From Streblospio benedicti (Eukaryota; Annelida; Polychaeta; Spionida; Spionidae): a stretch of 64,000 nucleotides of DNA. The stretch spans positions 21,732,472 through 21,796,471 of the forward strand of contig CM032668.1 of assembly GCA_019095985.1 (NCBI GenBank), written 5' to 3'. The position numbers and the translations under genes were made by a program. The notes under the pieces were generated by a model. That model saw nothing but the letters and a program-made list of their open reading frames with translations, searched no databases and had not been told where the DNA came from. Positions 20,556-31,980 of this stretch are shown here, piece after piece. Position 1 is the stretch's first letter. Every line of letters starts with the position of its first letter.

Positions 20556-21354
20556 CTGCAATAATCATTTCTACTCTATCCTCTTTATGGAAAACAAAAC
20601 ACACAATTGTGTGTTGTGATCACCCCCATCCCATATTGATGTATAATAAGCAGAGTTGATGTATAATAAGAGGGGTCAGGCAGTAAGGATTATTATAAAG
20701 TTTGACAATTTGAAATACCACAGTATAATGTTAAGTAGCATGAGAAGTGGAAATTGTATTGTCTGGGACCCATACTTCTGGTAGATACAACTTTACATAA
20801 CTTTGCACAGCTTTGCACAAAATAGGCCAACACAGTGCACATATGCTAAATGGCACATGCCACAGTGTACAATGATTTTTTGGGATGGTTCATTTACTCA
20901 TTCATTTGCTTTGCTCACCAGTCTTGTGACAAAGTGCTATGGTGTTCATTTTCTCACCTCACTGACCTGTAAATAGTTGCAATGGTTGCATTCTCCGTGT
21001 TGGAGAATGATTGCTCAACTCACTCACATAGCTGCAATAGCCACGGTAGCCAATGCCAGCGTGTCAATGCATAGCCTAAGGAGAATGTATAGGCTGTAGA
21101 CAACTCGTCCAGCTATTCCCGTGGTCTTGATTGATGTTATTTATGAGTGCAATGGGCATTTACTTACTGAACAGTTATTTGATGTGGTGACACTTTGTAA
21201 CACAAAATGGTTATCTGTAGTGAATTGTAGTAGTAAATTGTTTGATCACTGCTGGACGTCAACAGCATTCTCTTTTCTTAGACAATGTTAAGTATAGCAC
21301 CTCAGTTAACATTTTAAAGCGGGTAAGGGATAAACGGACGTTTCAAGCACTCAC

Positions 21355-21575
21355 CATTCACGAAATGGGTCCCTTGTGTCACCACTGATGTTGTGGAGTT
21401 CGTGTGAGCACCTTAATAGTCGTCTGGTGCGGGTGGCACCCAAGCTGTGCCAATGTTGCACAACTGTGGCGTTGAGGTGTGTGATCACCTCGCACAATAA
21501 AACAAACGCCAAGTCCACTTGGTCTCGCAGAGATGAGCTACTGAGGGATCCTCTGATGGCATGTAGATTATCCAT
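21355..21575 (-). CDS. Exon 1 of the accessory-like gene, X copy C
   Basis: Starts MDNLHAIRGSLSSSSLRDQ and ends at a donor (ATG|GTGAGT). Nearly the same as 24445-24665, and about half of the residues match 13403-13623. It lies antisense to the LTR at 22484-22953. Confidence 0.6.
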
Positions 21576-22483
21576 TATTATCCTTTTTTTTTCTTTGTTG
21601 GTGTTGTTGTTTTACACGTTTGAAGTTAGCTATTTGGCAGAACAATGTGTGTGCTCCGGTTGTGAACAGTAATTTGTGTGACTAAGCTTTGCAGTTAGCA
21701 GATTCAAATAGACCATGCTATGCAATGAATAAGTTAATGACCCAGTGTCCTCAGAATGGACCAATACTGGAAGTTCCTTGACTTACTGTAACTTGCCTAC
21801 GCACTTAATGTGATGGTCTTTCTCTGTAATTGCTTTAGGTAAACTGTCTGTAAATTAGGTTGGCTGTCTCTGTTGTACATAACTTAGGTGATGTAATGAG
21901 TAACACACAATGTAACAATGTTTTTGCACGTTTGAAGTTGGCTATAGAGTTTTGTGTAATGTCTTTGTAACTATATAACGTTCCGTTACTGTGTAACTAC
22001 TACATAATGTTATACAGGTATGTTGATATATGCTGTGTAATGATACTCTTTTGTTAGTGTATATAATTTGTGAGTGTGTTTTATTTGCATGTTGTCTCTT
22101 TTATCACACACTCAGAGTCTGCTATGAGATGTAGTATCATGTCTGTATTATTGTTATTTTCAATAGTTTTGATACATGAGGTATTATGACATTGCTGTTG
22201 GTGATATGCTGTCTGAATGGCCCAGACCAGTGTTTCATGTAACAGTAGCATCCTGTTATTATATGGTTAATTATTTTTGGCTTTTCGTTTTGAGGTTTTC
22301 TATGATTATAATGATTTGCGCTGATGTACAATCCTGATGTGAACAGCTTTGCTTATATTTTATCATGCCTGTCAAATATAGGAGAATAGATACTCATATA
22401 TGTATATATTATACAAATGGCATATGTATTTGTTACATTGCACATAGCAATCCAAAATTTCTTTTCTTCAAATATAGGGAGAA

Positions 22484-22953
22484 TGATACAATCTTGTTGC
22501 AAATTAAGTGCTCCGTGTCACAATGAAATGCTTCTATTTCAAAACGCACTTGCAACTGCAGCACTCACACCGATATCTGACTATTACAAATTCACTTGGC
22601 AATGATCCATATGTCTCAGCTCAGCGCTACCAATCCCCATGAAATTCTAGACTGACTATTACAAATTAGCTCACCTGGCAATGATCCAGGTATCAACTCA
22701 GAGCCACTGGTTCCCTAGAAATTGTCCCCACTTTATAAAGCCATCAGCCTCACTTCCAATTGGCAACCCTATCAGGCTTTCTCTCTATATAATAGTGACT
22801 TGAACTTTTGTTGTCAGTTGTATGTATGAGTTTGAAAATGTTTCATGGATTCCTCAATAAACTCCTTTTATCATTTGGACTTCTCAATATTAAATAAAAC
22901 TTATTGGATTTTAAATAAATAAAAGCTTAAAATACAGAATCAAAAACAGATCA
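22484..22953 (+). repeat. LTR of element X, copy C
   Basis: Preceded by the purine tract ATATAGGGAGAA and beginning TGATAC. It contains CTATATAATAG, then AATAAACTCC and AATAAAACTT, and ends GATCA. About 470 bp. Confidence 0.6.
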
Positions 22954-23426
22954 CACGACAAATTTGTATGGATAAAAATGGCTGAAAGGCGAAGTTTTCA
23001 CCAAGAATAGTACAACGGATGACATTTGTTTTTTGTTATGTTGGAGGCGGGAGTTGATTGTATAATCAGCGTATGTTGATTTTAATCTCAAGAAAAAAAA
23101 AATTGTATCAAAAAGAAACTGGTTTGGTCATTTAAAGCAAGTTCTGAGTTCGCAAAAATGGGACCCGCTTCCATGTCCGACATGGACCCAATCTGTAGTT
23201 ATAAAAAAGAGTATCGAGCAGCCTTAAACCAACACTGGCTGTGCCCAAAACACATTTCAAATATCCATTTATTTCACACATAAAAAAAAAAACTGAATCA
23301 TCACTTGAGTTCAAACAACATGCTGCCTCCGGCGCGTTCCTTATGTCACCATGTTCTTGCCTCAGCAATTGGCAGCAATGTTTTATTTTCCTTTTTTTCA
23401 CCTGAAATCACGTTGGGCGCCAAATC
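22954..23426 (-). other. Leader region of element Z, second unit
   Basis: Between the X LTR and the Z LTR. It is related to 26077-26543 and contains a poorly preserved form of the tRNA-Lys primer-binding site next to the Z LTR. No gene seen. Confidence 0.45.
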
Positions 23427-23922
23427 TGTAAAGGGTTTATTTTTTTTCTACTTTTCAATTACAGCTGTGCTGGGTTCTTTTTTGTAAGGTGTGCTGTTAA
23501 CGCCACCCCCCTCTGATTAAGGCTCAGAGGAGGAGAAGCCTGCTTCTTTGATTGAAGACATAAGTCATTAGCTTCTATTCATTTTAATCCATACAGTATT
23601 CTCTTTTACATCCAGTTTACATGGCATCAAAATATATCAGAATAAAAGAACCAGAATCCAGGAATCAAAAATACATCAATCCACAGAAGTATAAGCATCA
23701 GAATAAGAACCCAGAATAAGAATCCAGAATACATAAGAACAAACCAGCAGCTGTAAATATACTAATTTCACAAGCATTTGTCAGCAATATCTGACCACAT
23801 TAGTTTCTAGTTAAACTGGTAATATTAGACTATTACCCTGCCACGACCGCATGTTGGCAGTTTATTAAACAGTAATCTCATCTTCTAAAGACTTGTTTGT
23901 TTATAATTAGTATTTGCTGACA
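23427..23922 (-). repeat. LTR of element Z, second copy
   Basis: On the minus strand TGTCAGC...TTTACA, with inverted TGT/ACA ends and AATAAA close to the end. About 496 bp and nearly the same as 26544-27038. Confidence 0.6.
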
Positions 23923-24444
23923 AATTGTCTGATTTTCTCTGGGCACACGCCACAGTGTACAATGATTGTTTTGGGATGGTTCATTTACTCATTCATTTGC
24001 TTTGCTCACCAGTCTTGTGACAAAGTGTTATGGTGTTCATTTTCTCACCTCACTGACCTGTAAATAGTTGCAATGGTTGCATTCTCCGTGTTGGAGAATA
24101 ATTGCTCAACTCACTCACATAGCTGCAATAGCCACGGTAGCCAATGCCAGCGTGTCAATGCATAGCCTAAGGAGAATGTATAGGCTGTAGACAACTCGTC
24201 CAGCTATTCCCGTGGTCTTGATTGATGTTATTTATGAGTGCAATGGGCATTTACTTACTGAACAGTTATTTGATGTGGTGACACTTTGTAACACAAAATG
24301 GTTATCTGTAGTGAATTGTAGTAGTAATTGTTTGATCACTGCTGGACGTCAACAGCATTCTCTTTTCTTAGACAATGTTAAGTATAGCACCTCAGTTAAC
24401 ATTTTAAAGCGGGTAAGGGATAAACAAACGTTTCAAGCACTCAC

Positions 24445-24665
24445 CATTCACGAAATGGGTCCCTTGTGTCACCACTGATGTTGTGGAGTTCGTGTGAGCA
24501 CCTTAATAGTCGTCTGGTGCGGGTGGCACCCAAGCTGTGCCAATGTTGCACAACTGTGGCGGTGAGGTGTGTGATCACCTCGCACAATAAAACAAACGCC
24601 AAGTCCACTTGGTCTCGCAGAGATGAGCTACTGAGGGATTCTCTGATGGCATGTAGATTATCCAT
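24445..24665 (-). CDS. Exon 1 of the accessory-like gene, X copy D
   Basis: MDNLHAIRESLSSSSLRDQ..., ending PF-x-x-W across a GTGAGT donor. It differs from copy C at only a few residues and shares about half of its residues with copy A. No exon 2 follows, because the tandem duplication joint near 23940 removes it. Confidence 0.6.
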
Positions 24666-25671
24666 TATTATCCTTTTTTTCTTTGTTGGTGTTGTTGTGT
24701 TACACGTTTGAAGTTAGCTATTTGGCAGAACAATGTGTGTGCTCCGGTTGTGAACAGTAATTTGTGTGACTAAGCTTTGCAGTTAGCAGATTCAAATAGA
24801 CCATGCTATGCAATAAATAAGGTAATGACCCAGTGTCCTCAGAATGGACCAATACTGGAAGTTCCTTGACTTACTGTAACTTGCCTACGCACTTAATGTG
24901 ATGGTCTTTCTCTGTACTTACTTTAGGTAAACTGTCTGTAAATTAGGTTGGCTGTCTCTGTTGTACATAACTTAGGTGATGTAATGAGTAACACACAATG
25001 TAACAATGTTTTTGCACGTTTGAAGTTAGCTATAGAGTTTTGTGTAATGTCTTTGTAACTATATAACGTTCCGTTACTGTGTAACTACTACATAATGTTA
25101 TACAGGTATGTTGATATATGCTGTGTAATGATACTCTTTTGTTAGTGTATATAATTTGTGAGTGTGTTTTATTTGCATGTTGTCTCTTTTATCACACACT
25201 CAGAGTCTGCTATGAGATGTAGTATCATGTCTGTATTATTGTTATTTTCAATAGTTTTGATACATGAGGTATTATGACATTGATGTTGGTGATATGCTGT
25301 CTGAATGGCCCAGACCAGTGTTTCATGTAACAGTAGTATCCTGTTATTATATGGTTAATCATTTTTGGCTTTTCGTTTTGAGGTTTTCTATGATTATAAT
25401 GATTTGCGCTGATGTACAATCCTGATGTGAACAGCTTTGCTTATATTTTATCATGCCTGTCAAATATAGGGAGAATGATACTCATATATGTATATATTAT
25501 ACAAATGGCATATGTATGTATTTTAATGTTGAAGTGACACGTTTCATATATACATGGTAATTCATTAAGGCTAGCTATGAATGGTTTAAGTATTTATTAC
25601 TGTTTCTTTAATTACTTTTGTTACATTGCACATAGCAATCCAAAATTTCTTTTCTTCAAATATAGGGAGAA

Positions 25672-26076
25672 TGATACAATCTTGATTGCAAATTGGAAGT
25701 GCTCCGTCACAATGAAATGCTTCTATTTCAAAACACTTGCAAACTACTGCAGCAATCCCCATGAAATTCTAGACTGACTATTACAAAATTAGCTCACCTG
25801 GCAATGATCCAGGTATCTCAACTCAGAGCCACTGGTTCCCTAGAAATTGTCCCCGCACTTATAAAGCCATCAGCCTCACTTCCAATTGGCAACCTCTATC
25901 AGGCTCTCTCTATATAATAGTGACTTGAACTTGTGTGTGTCAGTTGTATGTATGAGTTTGAAAATGTTTCATGGATTCCTCAATAAACTCCTTTTATCAT
26001 TTGGACTTCTCAATATTAAATAAAACTTATTGGATTTTAAATAAATAAAGCTTAAAATACAGATCAAAACAGATCA
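25672..26076 (+). repeat. LTR of element X, copy D
   Basis: Purine tract ATATAGGGAGAA, then TGATACAATC..., the TATA-like CTATATAATAG, AATAAACTCC, AATAAAACTT, and the end GATCA. About 405 bp. An upstream purine tract plus TGATAC at 25463-25480 gives a possible longer form of about 600 bp. Confidence 0.6.
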
Positions 26077-26520
26077 CACGACAAATTTGCATGGATAAAA
26101 ATGGCTGAAAGGCGAAGTTTTCACCAAGAATAGTACAACGGATGACATTTGTTTTTTTGTTATGTTGGAGGCGGGAGTTGATTGTATAATCAGCGTATGT
26201 TGATTTTAATCTCAAGAAAAAAAATTGTATCAAAAAAAGAAACTTATTTTAATACGATGTCTGAGTTCGTAAAAATGGGACCAAGATTTCATGTCCGGAT
26301 ATTCGGACCTAATCTGTATATAAAAAGAGTATCGAGCAGTCACTTTAAACCATCACCACAGTCTACAAAACATTTCAAATATCCATTTATTTCACACATA
26401 AAAACACCCATTAGTCCCACGAGTTCAAATAACAATCGTATGCTGCCTCGGCGCGTTCTGCGTCACCACGGGCGCGTTCTGCCTCAGCAATTGGCAATGT
26501 TTTATTTTCCTTTTTCACCT

Positions 26521-26539
26521 AGCCCCACGTTGGGCGCCA
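26521..26539 (-). promoter_or_regulatory. Primer-binding site of element Z, tRNA-Lys type
   Basis: The minus strand reads TGGCGCCCAACGTGGGGCT, which I recognise as the classic complement of the 3' end of tRNA-Lys(1,2) used by several retroviruses. It lies four bases after the ACA end of the LTR at 26544-27038, the expected position and orientation. Confidence 0.85.
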
Positions 26540-26543
26540 AATC

Positions 26544-27038
26544 TGTAAAGGGTTTTATTTTTTTTCTACTTTTCAATTACAGCTGTTAACGGGTTCTTTT
26601 TGTAAGGTGTGCTGTTAACGCCACCCCCTCTGATTAAGGCTCAGAGGAGGGAGAAGCCTGCTTCTTTGATTGAACATAAGTCATTAAGCTTCTATTCATT
26701 TAATCCATACAGTATTCTCTTTTACATCCAGTTTACATGGCATCAAAATATATCAGAATAAAAGAACCAGAATCAGAATCAAAAATACATCAATCCACAG
26801 AAGTATAAGCATCAAGAATAAGAACCCAGAATAAGAATCCAGAATACATAGAGCAAACCAGCAGCTGTAAATATACTAATTTCACAAGCATTTGTCAGCA
26901 ATATCTGACCACATTAGTTTCCTAGTTAAACTGGTAATATTAAGACTATTACCCTGCCACGACGCATGTTGGCAGTTTATTAAACGGTAATCTCATCTTC
27001 TAGACACATTTGTTCTATAATTAGTATATTTGCTGACA
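26544..27038 (-). repeat. LTR of element Z, first copy (5' LTR)
   Basis: On the minus strand TGTCAGC...CCCTTTACA, 495 bp with TGT/ACA ends. AATAAAACCC lies just before the end, and the tRNA-Lys primer-binding site follows directly. The true start could be up to 20 bp further out, because the two copies remain alike there. Confidence 0.65.
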
Positions 27039-27057
27039 GAACGTCTGGTTTCTCTGA

Positions 27058-28921
27058 TTAGAGCCACGCACATCACAAACCTGATAACTTCTGGCATAAC
27101 AATCTAAGTGAAAACATAACATGCTCTACTTTATAGGCCATCTCTTTACAATATTCTTGACTGATCATTACCTTTGGTACCTTGGCTTCAAGATGACGTT
27201 GCAGGTCAGGTGGTTTGGGGCTTGCATAAATATGAAACAAAAGTTACAATTAGTATTAGATATTATAATTTCAATGTTTTAAGAAATATATATGATATTC
27301 CACTCTGTGCCCATTTCATCAGGATATGGAACACTGTCCTGTATCAGTCATAATGCACACAGCGAGTTTCACATCTACACCAATACAATTCAAATATAGC
27401 AAGCTACTATACACCATATTGCAATAGTACAGAATATGAATAGTCCTGTATATTTTGGTTTCTGCGTACACCCTGCTATGTGTGATGAGCTGAGCCGTCT
27501 ATGATTTCTCAATAATTAACAGACCACATGAAACATCTGAGGGTGTTGAGCAAAAAACAACATCAGAAAACAACCCAACAAAAAACAAAACAAAAAACAA
27601 CAACAACAAACACAAAAAACAAAAAACAAACAAAACCACAAAAATCAAACAAACAAAACAACAACAACTGTCGTGTAAAAAGGGGTTTGTCTACTCTTTT
27701 ACACTCTCCAGGGAAGGGGATAGGAGGGCCTCGTCGGAATGGACCTCCCGTTGGGCAATCGTCTCGACTCTGGGCTGCTGGGAGCTGCCGTCTCGTCACG
27801 CCACCTCAGTCGCCTGGTGCCTGCCTGCGTCGCCGCGGGATGTAGCTCGAAACGGGATCACGGGTCGTGTGTGTGTGATAACTATGCTTGTTGATTGATT
27901 GTATACACAACAGCTTAGACTGCACACTTTTATTATTCACTTTGTATGAAAGGACTCGGTGATAGCCTATTCTTTCATCTCAGCCCGTGATGGTCTGCGG
28001 CACACTGGCGGTAGGTCATATAGCAATCTCTCGCATACCAGCGCATCACGTGACCATCACAGCTCGAAATGGTTTACTACTTTGGAGGCTTCAGCGACCC
28101 AGAGGCCGCCTCCACTGCTGCTTCTAGCGACAGTCATTGACATGTCCTCTCGAGGTCACGCAGTAGCACTGTCCTATTGATCAACCCTTTAGCTGTCACT
28201 AGTCATGCTAACAGCCATGACACAACAACAAAAAACAACAAAAACAATCTCTGCTGGACATAGATTGAAAACGACAAACGCACTGACGTCATTACGTCGT
28301 GTTGCTAGGAAACGATACACAATAGTACACAAACGTAGTAAGTCGAAAATTCGAAAACAAAATAACCACAATTACTCGATATTTCATGTATTAAATTTCT
28401 AACCGATCACTAATGATCATTTTGACAATGATATATCAAAATTTTAAATGCTCATTTATCAAATTGCTCTTCAAGAATGATCATCTCTATTATAAAAAGA
28501 AATATGTATATGATTTCTGACAAAAAACCTCTGCAAACCTTTTTTTTGCTCGGATTCCAAAATCCAAGAGAAGTTAATTTTATTTCACAAAGTCCTGTAA
28601 ATATCAGCTGAGATGTTTCCATCAGGCAATATGGGAACGGAATGAGCTAAAATATCTAGTGCTGCCCACTTTTGCCACAGTGCTTGGAATTTTCCACCGT
28701 TCATGAATTCTAGAAGATAAAACAAACATGTAACATATTGTTGTACAAAGTGGGCGCTTCCTCATCTTTGTAGTAGGGCATGCATTAACCGCTTACAGAG
28801 ACTTGCGCGGATGTAGTCAGGGACTGGAGATGTAGTTAGGACACTCTGCTTTCTGTTAACTTCTATCATACTATTATACTAATACAGTGAGAACTGCATA
28901 TTGAATTGAAATAGAAATTGT
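27058..28921. other. Unassigned region with A-rich and GC-rich patches
   Basis: 27548-27662 is a low-complexity run of AAC/AAAC words. 27700-27860 is a short GC-rich patch without a clear gene. No supported coding sequence elsewhere. Long frames crossing the A-rich run are compositional. Confidence 0.5.
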
Positions 28922-29386
28922 CTAGAGCGGCATGTAGTGTTTCAGCAGTAGTGTGACAGCATTAAAACTAGCGTTCACTTTGGTCAAACTAGATGTCAAT
29001 GCATCCTTGAAGTTCTTTTGTGTGTTAGCAGAAGTCCTCAAATCCTCCTCCACGATCTTGATATGCTTGTAAAGATTGTCAATCTGCGACTCTGTTGCGC
29101 TCCCAAAAAGTTTGTTAAGAAGCGTACCTCCAAATGCAAACAGTGCTCTCTTTGGACATCTGACATGCAAGAGTCCCAATGGCTTAATATCATTCATTAA
29201 ATTCTCATATTCATCAATTGCAGTCTTGAACAAACTTTTCATGTAATTCACTTCACTGACTAAACTATTATATTCATAATCATAGCGTGTCCGCAGCTCT
29301 TCATTTGTGAACCTGAGGCATGGATTGTCAACAATTTCAAACTTTGGCATGATTTCTTGAACTGGCAACTCGGGTGAGCATCACTC
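28922..29386 (-). pseudogene. env-like fossil with fusion-peptide motif
   Basis: A minus-strand frame of about 150 residues. It carries LHVRCPKRALFAFGGTLLNK, then LFGSATESQIDNLYKHI and a helical region up to a stop. R-x-x-K-R followed by ALFAFGG is a furin-type cleavage site and fusion peptide, as in envelopes of gypsy/errantivirus-like elements and their baculovirus F-protein relatives. LFGTAT-like text after it is common to that group. It lacks a visible membrane anchor, so it is a partial copy. It is preceded by about 75 bp alike to the start of the intron of X copy A. Confidence 0.7.
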
Positions 29387-29450
29387 CATAAAAGGCTCAA
29401 ACCATTCGTTGGAAAAAATTAATGAATTTTCTAGCACTTATCATGAAACA
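29387..29450 (-). repeat. Piece of element X joined to the env fossil
   Basis: The minus strand matches 13626-13697 (TAAGTGCTAGAAAATTCATT and CCAACGAATGGTTTGAGCC), the stretch just after exon 1 in X copy A. In this copy it leads straight into the env frame. Confidence 0.65.
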
Positions 29451-30412
29451 TCGCTGCTTTTATTTTATATCGTAATTCTTCATCGGTTCCATCTGTCGCA
29501 TCCGGGTGGAAAAGCTTGGGGGGCCTCGTCTCGTCCGCCTCTGGGGCGACGTGGGGAAGGTGCATGGTCTCCTAAAATCCTGGGGATGATGTCCGTAGTC
29601 CGCGATTCCATACTTGCGTAGGCAGGGAGGCCCGTGAAAGGCGGGTTCGGTGGTAGGTCCGGATACGAGCGTTTATATTTATTATTGAAGGTGGGTTTTT
29701 GACCAGAGGAGTGATGAACACATTATTTAGTCAACAATCCACTTTATTATCCATTTAAATTGTAGGTTAGTTGTGCTACCACTATCTATATATTAGGTTA
29801 TAGTCCAGAATCACCTTTATCCTGTTATTCTAACTACACAGCTAACTGTAACTCAATATATCCAATGGCCATGGCTGTTAGCAGTCTCAACATACAATGA
29901 TTTTATATGGCCACACGGCTGGGCTGCCAGCCGTGCGGCCTCTCTCGTCTGTGTCTCTGGGTGTGTCTCAGTTTGCTTGCTTAGTGCCAGGGCTCCGTTC
30001 TCCTCTGCTTATATCTGCAGGGGATGTGGAAATATTACTCATGAGATTGGAATTTTAGGCTGGACTTGCATCATCTTCCGGGGAGCCGTTTCTAAGCATT
30101 ACCATGGCTTTGCCTGGCAACTCAGCATTTCTTGCTTGTATGGGCTGCCTGTTGCAGCTTGCCGTCCCTTCCAACCAATGATGTGGCTTTCTAGGAAGGT
30201 TGCCATGGTTTGTTTGAGATGCAAGGGTGAGGTCCGGCCTGCAGTCTGCAGCTTGCAGCCCGCAGCCTTCATCTTCATCCTCATGGGTTCTGACCAGCAA
30301 TTTATAATAAGCAACAATCTTGTATGTTTGTTTTGGGCCAACCGCGACCAGGGGGACCGTGCGCAGACCGCACCCAACCCGTGTCCTCCAAGCATGCGCA
30401 TATACGACACAT
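29451..30412. other. Unassigned, partly GC-rich, with a strong hairpin
   Basis: No gene recognised. Contains the palindrome at 29909-29940 and several GC-rich patches that may be further element remains. Confidence 0.4.
29909..29940. repeat. 14-bp-arm hairpin
   Basis: GGCCACACGGCTGG, a 4-base loop, then CCAGCCGTGCGGCC. The arms pair with a single mismatch. Confidence 0.85.
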
Positions 30413-30698
30413 CTAATATTTTATTTTTTTTGCTTTATGTATAAGTTTCTTCATGTGTTTTATAGACTGATCAAATATTTCATTTTTATCTTCTTCTTCT
30501 TCTTCTTCATCAGAAGAAGAAGAAGAAGCAGTTGCATCTTTTGATTTCTTCACTTTTAATATATTTTCTCTTTCGACCAACATTTTTCAAAGTATCTTTT
30601 TCACAATCGTTTTTTCGTAATTCATTTAAGGCTTGTTCAAAATCAACGTTTTTCCCCTCACTTTTAAACTTCTTGGTTTTCTTTTTCTGTCTCTGTCA
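30413..30698 (-). other. Exon-like lysine/acid-rich sequence, minus strand
   Basis: After a good acceptor (ttttcctgacag) the minus strand stays open with RQKKKTKKFK... and VDFEQALNELRKND-like text. A second frame from an ATG at 30583 gives a 56-residue frame with a serine run then an acidic run (SSSSSSDEEEEED) to a stop at 30413. These overlap in different frames. It could be the end of a nuclear-type basic/acidic protein or part of a decayed gene. Low certainty. Confidence 0.3.
30489..30528. repeat. Perfect (TTC)n/(GAA)n hairpin
   Basis: TTCTTCTTCTTCTTC, ATCA, GAAGAAGAAGAAGAA form a perfect inverted repeat with 15-bp arms. Confidence 0.9.
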
Positions 30699-31919
30699 GG
30701 AAAAGTCAACAATTACACATACCTCGGCAAACATTGCTCTTCACGAGGTGCAACATGCAAAAATGGAAGTCTGATTGCGAGTGGTGGTTTGCTTCTTGCT
30801 CACAGCGCCTTGACATTGGAATGGTTTTTATACTAGGGAAGAGTACCAGAGGTCCATTGGCGGTATGGATGTCAATAAGTAGATACCCTTTAATTATTAT
30901 GTGGCAGCTGTAAGGATCTTTCATGTGTATTGTGTCAAAGGAATTGCTTTTAATGAGCTCTCATATGTGGGACACTAGATCCTTTCTAGCTATTCTGGAC
31001 GTTTGGTGATTTTCAAATTGGCAGTTCTAAATCACATTTACAGGCAGTGTAAGAATCCATTGTACATCTCTTGGCCGGTTGTTGTATGAGCTAAGTAAGA
31101 TGTTTGCCTAGTTTAAAATCTTAAGAATATATAAGGTTGAGTAGATAACATCCAAACTTAAAATTATTACAATCTGAAGGAAACTTCCTGGAAGTAGCAT
31201 TGGCAACTTTCACTTGCTTTAATGGTTGTTCTTTGTTACTTCCAGTCTGGTGATACAGCTTAGCATGGCAGTGCCTCCACCATTAGACTGAAGCCACAAT
31301 CAAGCGCGGACTGGATCTTCAGATAATCTGGCACAATAATCAAGCAAGACATAGTCAGGCAACAGACCTCTTCCTCAATTGGCAAGTATGTGAAAGTATC
31401 TCTTAAAATGATGAATTAGCCCATATTTTAGGAAATGTATCCGCTTCTTACCAAACCATACAGGTTATTTGAACATACATGTATTGTATTTCTATTTGAG
31501 AAAATATAGTTGTTTTTGTTAAATCCTAAAATCCAAAAAATTTCTTGCTATGCTGGCATTTTTGTCTCGACACTTACTTCAATTTTAAAATTATTGGTTA
31601 TGATTTGTTAGTTTTATTTAATCTCTTAATGTTTTCTACAATACATTTTACTTTGTGTTATGGTCAGATATTATGTTTTGAAGAGACCATCATATATTGT
31701 TTGGTAATAATCAGATTATTTATAGATGTTAAATTCTTAAAATTTGAAACATATTCGAAGTCTGTTGTTTGCAGTAGAATATTATGAAAGCTGTTTTATT
31801 GTATTGTATTGTTTTATTGAAAGCGTAAAAGAGTTTCCATTACAATGATTTAATTTAAACTGTATTAACAAAGCATTTTATAATGATATGAATTTACTCT
31901 ATGTTTTTGCTTGTTTCAG
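30699..31919. other. No gene seen
   Basis: Moderately AT-rich sequence without a supported coding frame, ending at a good acceptor (ttgtttcag). Confidence 0.4.
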
Positions 31920-31980
31920 AATGCGTAGTGAAGTGGATCAATTGATGACGTCATACTGTAATGTAACACAGACGGAGTAG
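31920..31980 (+). other. Possible terminal exon
   Basis: A strong acceptor (tttttgcttgtttcag) is followed by a short frame MRSEVDQLMTSYCNVTQTE and a stop. In the phase left open by the host exon ending at 6584 it would instead read ECVVKWIN and stop. The AT-rich sequence after it resembles a 3' untranslated region. If it is the last exon of the plus-strand host gene, the whole LTR-element cluster sits in that gene's last intron. This is inference from splice signals only. Confidence 0.25.

Larger units (their letters stand above)
20321..22953 (+). mobile_element. Element X copy C: internal region and 3' LTR (fossil)
   Basis: Opposite orientation to A. It carries the antisense two-exon gene (21355-21575 and 20321-20555) and ends with an LTR at 22484-22953. 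It belongs to a subfamily distinct from A and B but almost the same as D. Confidence 0.6.
20860..27057. repeat. 3.1-kb tandem duplication
   Basis: 20860-23939 and 23940-27057 are two copies of one unit: X internal region, X LTR, Z leader, Z LTR. Exon 1 starts are 3090 bp apart and the Z LTRs about 3117 bp apart. The copies differ by scattered substitutions and a few indels. Copy 1 lacks about 100 bp present at 25515-25615 of copy 2. Confidence 0.8.

Noticed and set aside
27548-27845. K/T/Q/N-rich frame
   Set aside because: Compositional product of the AAC/AAAC run; no start context or homologous motif.
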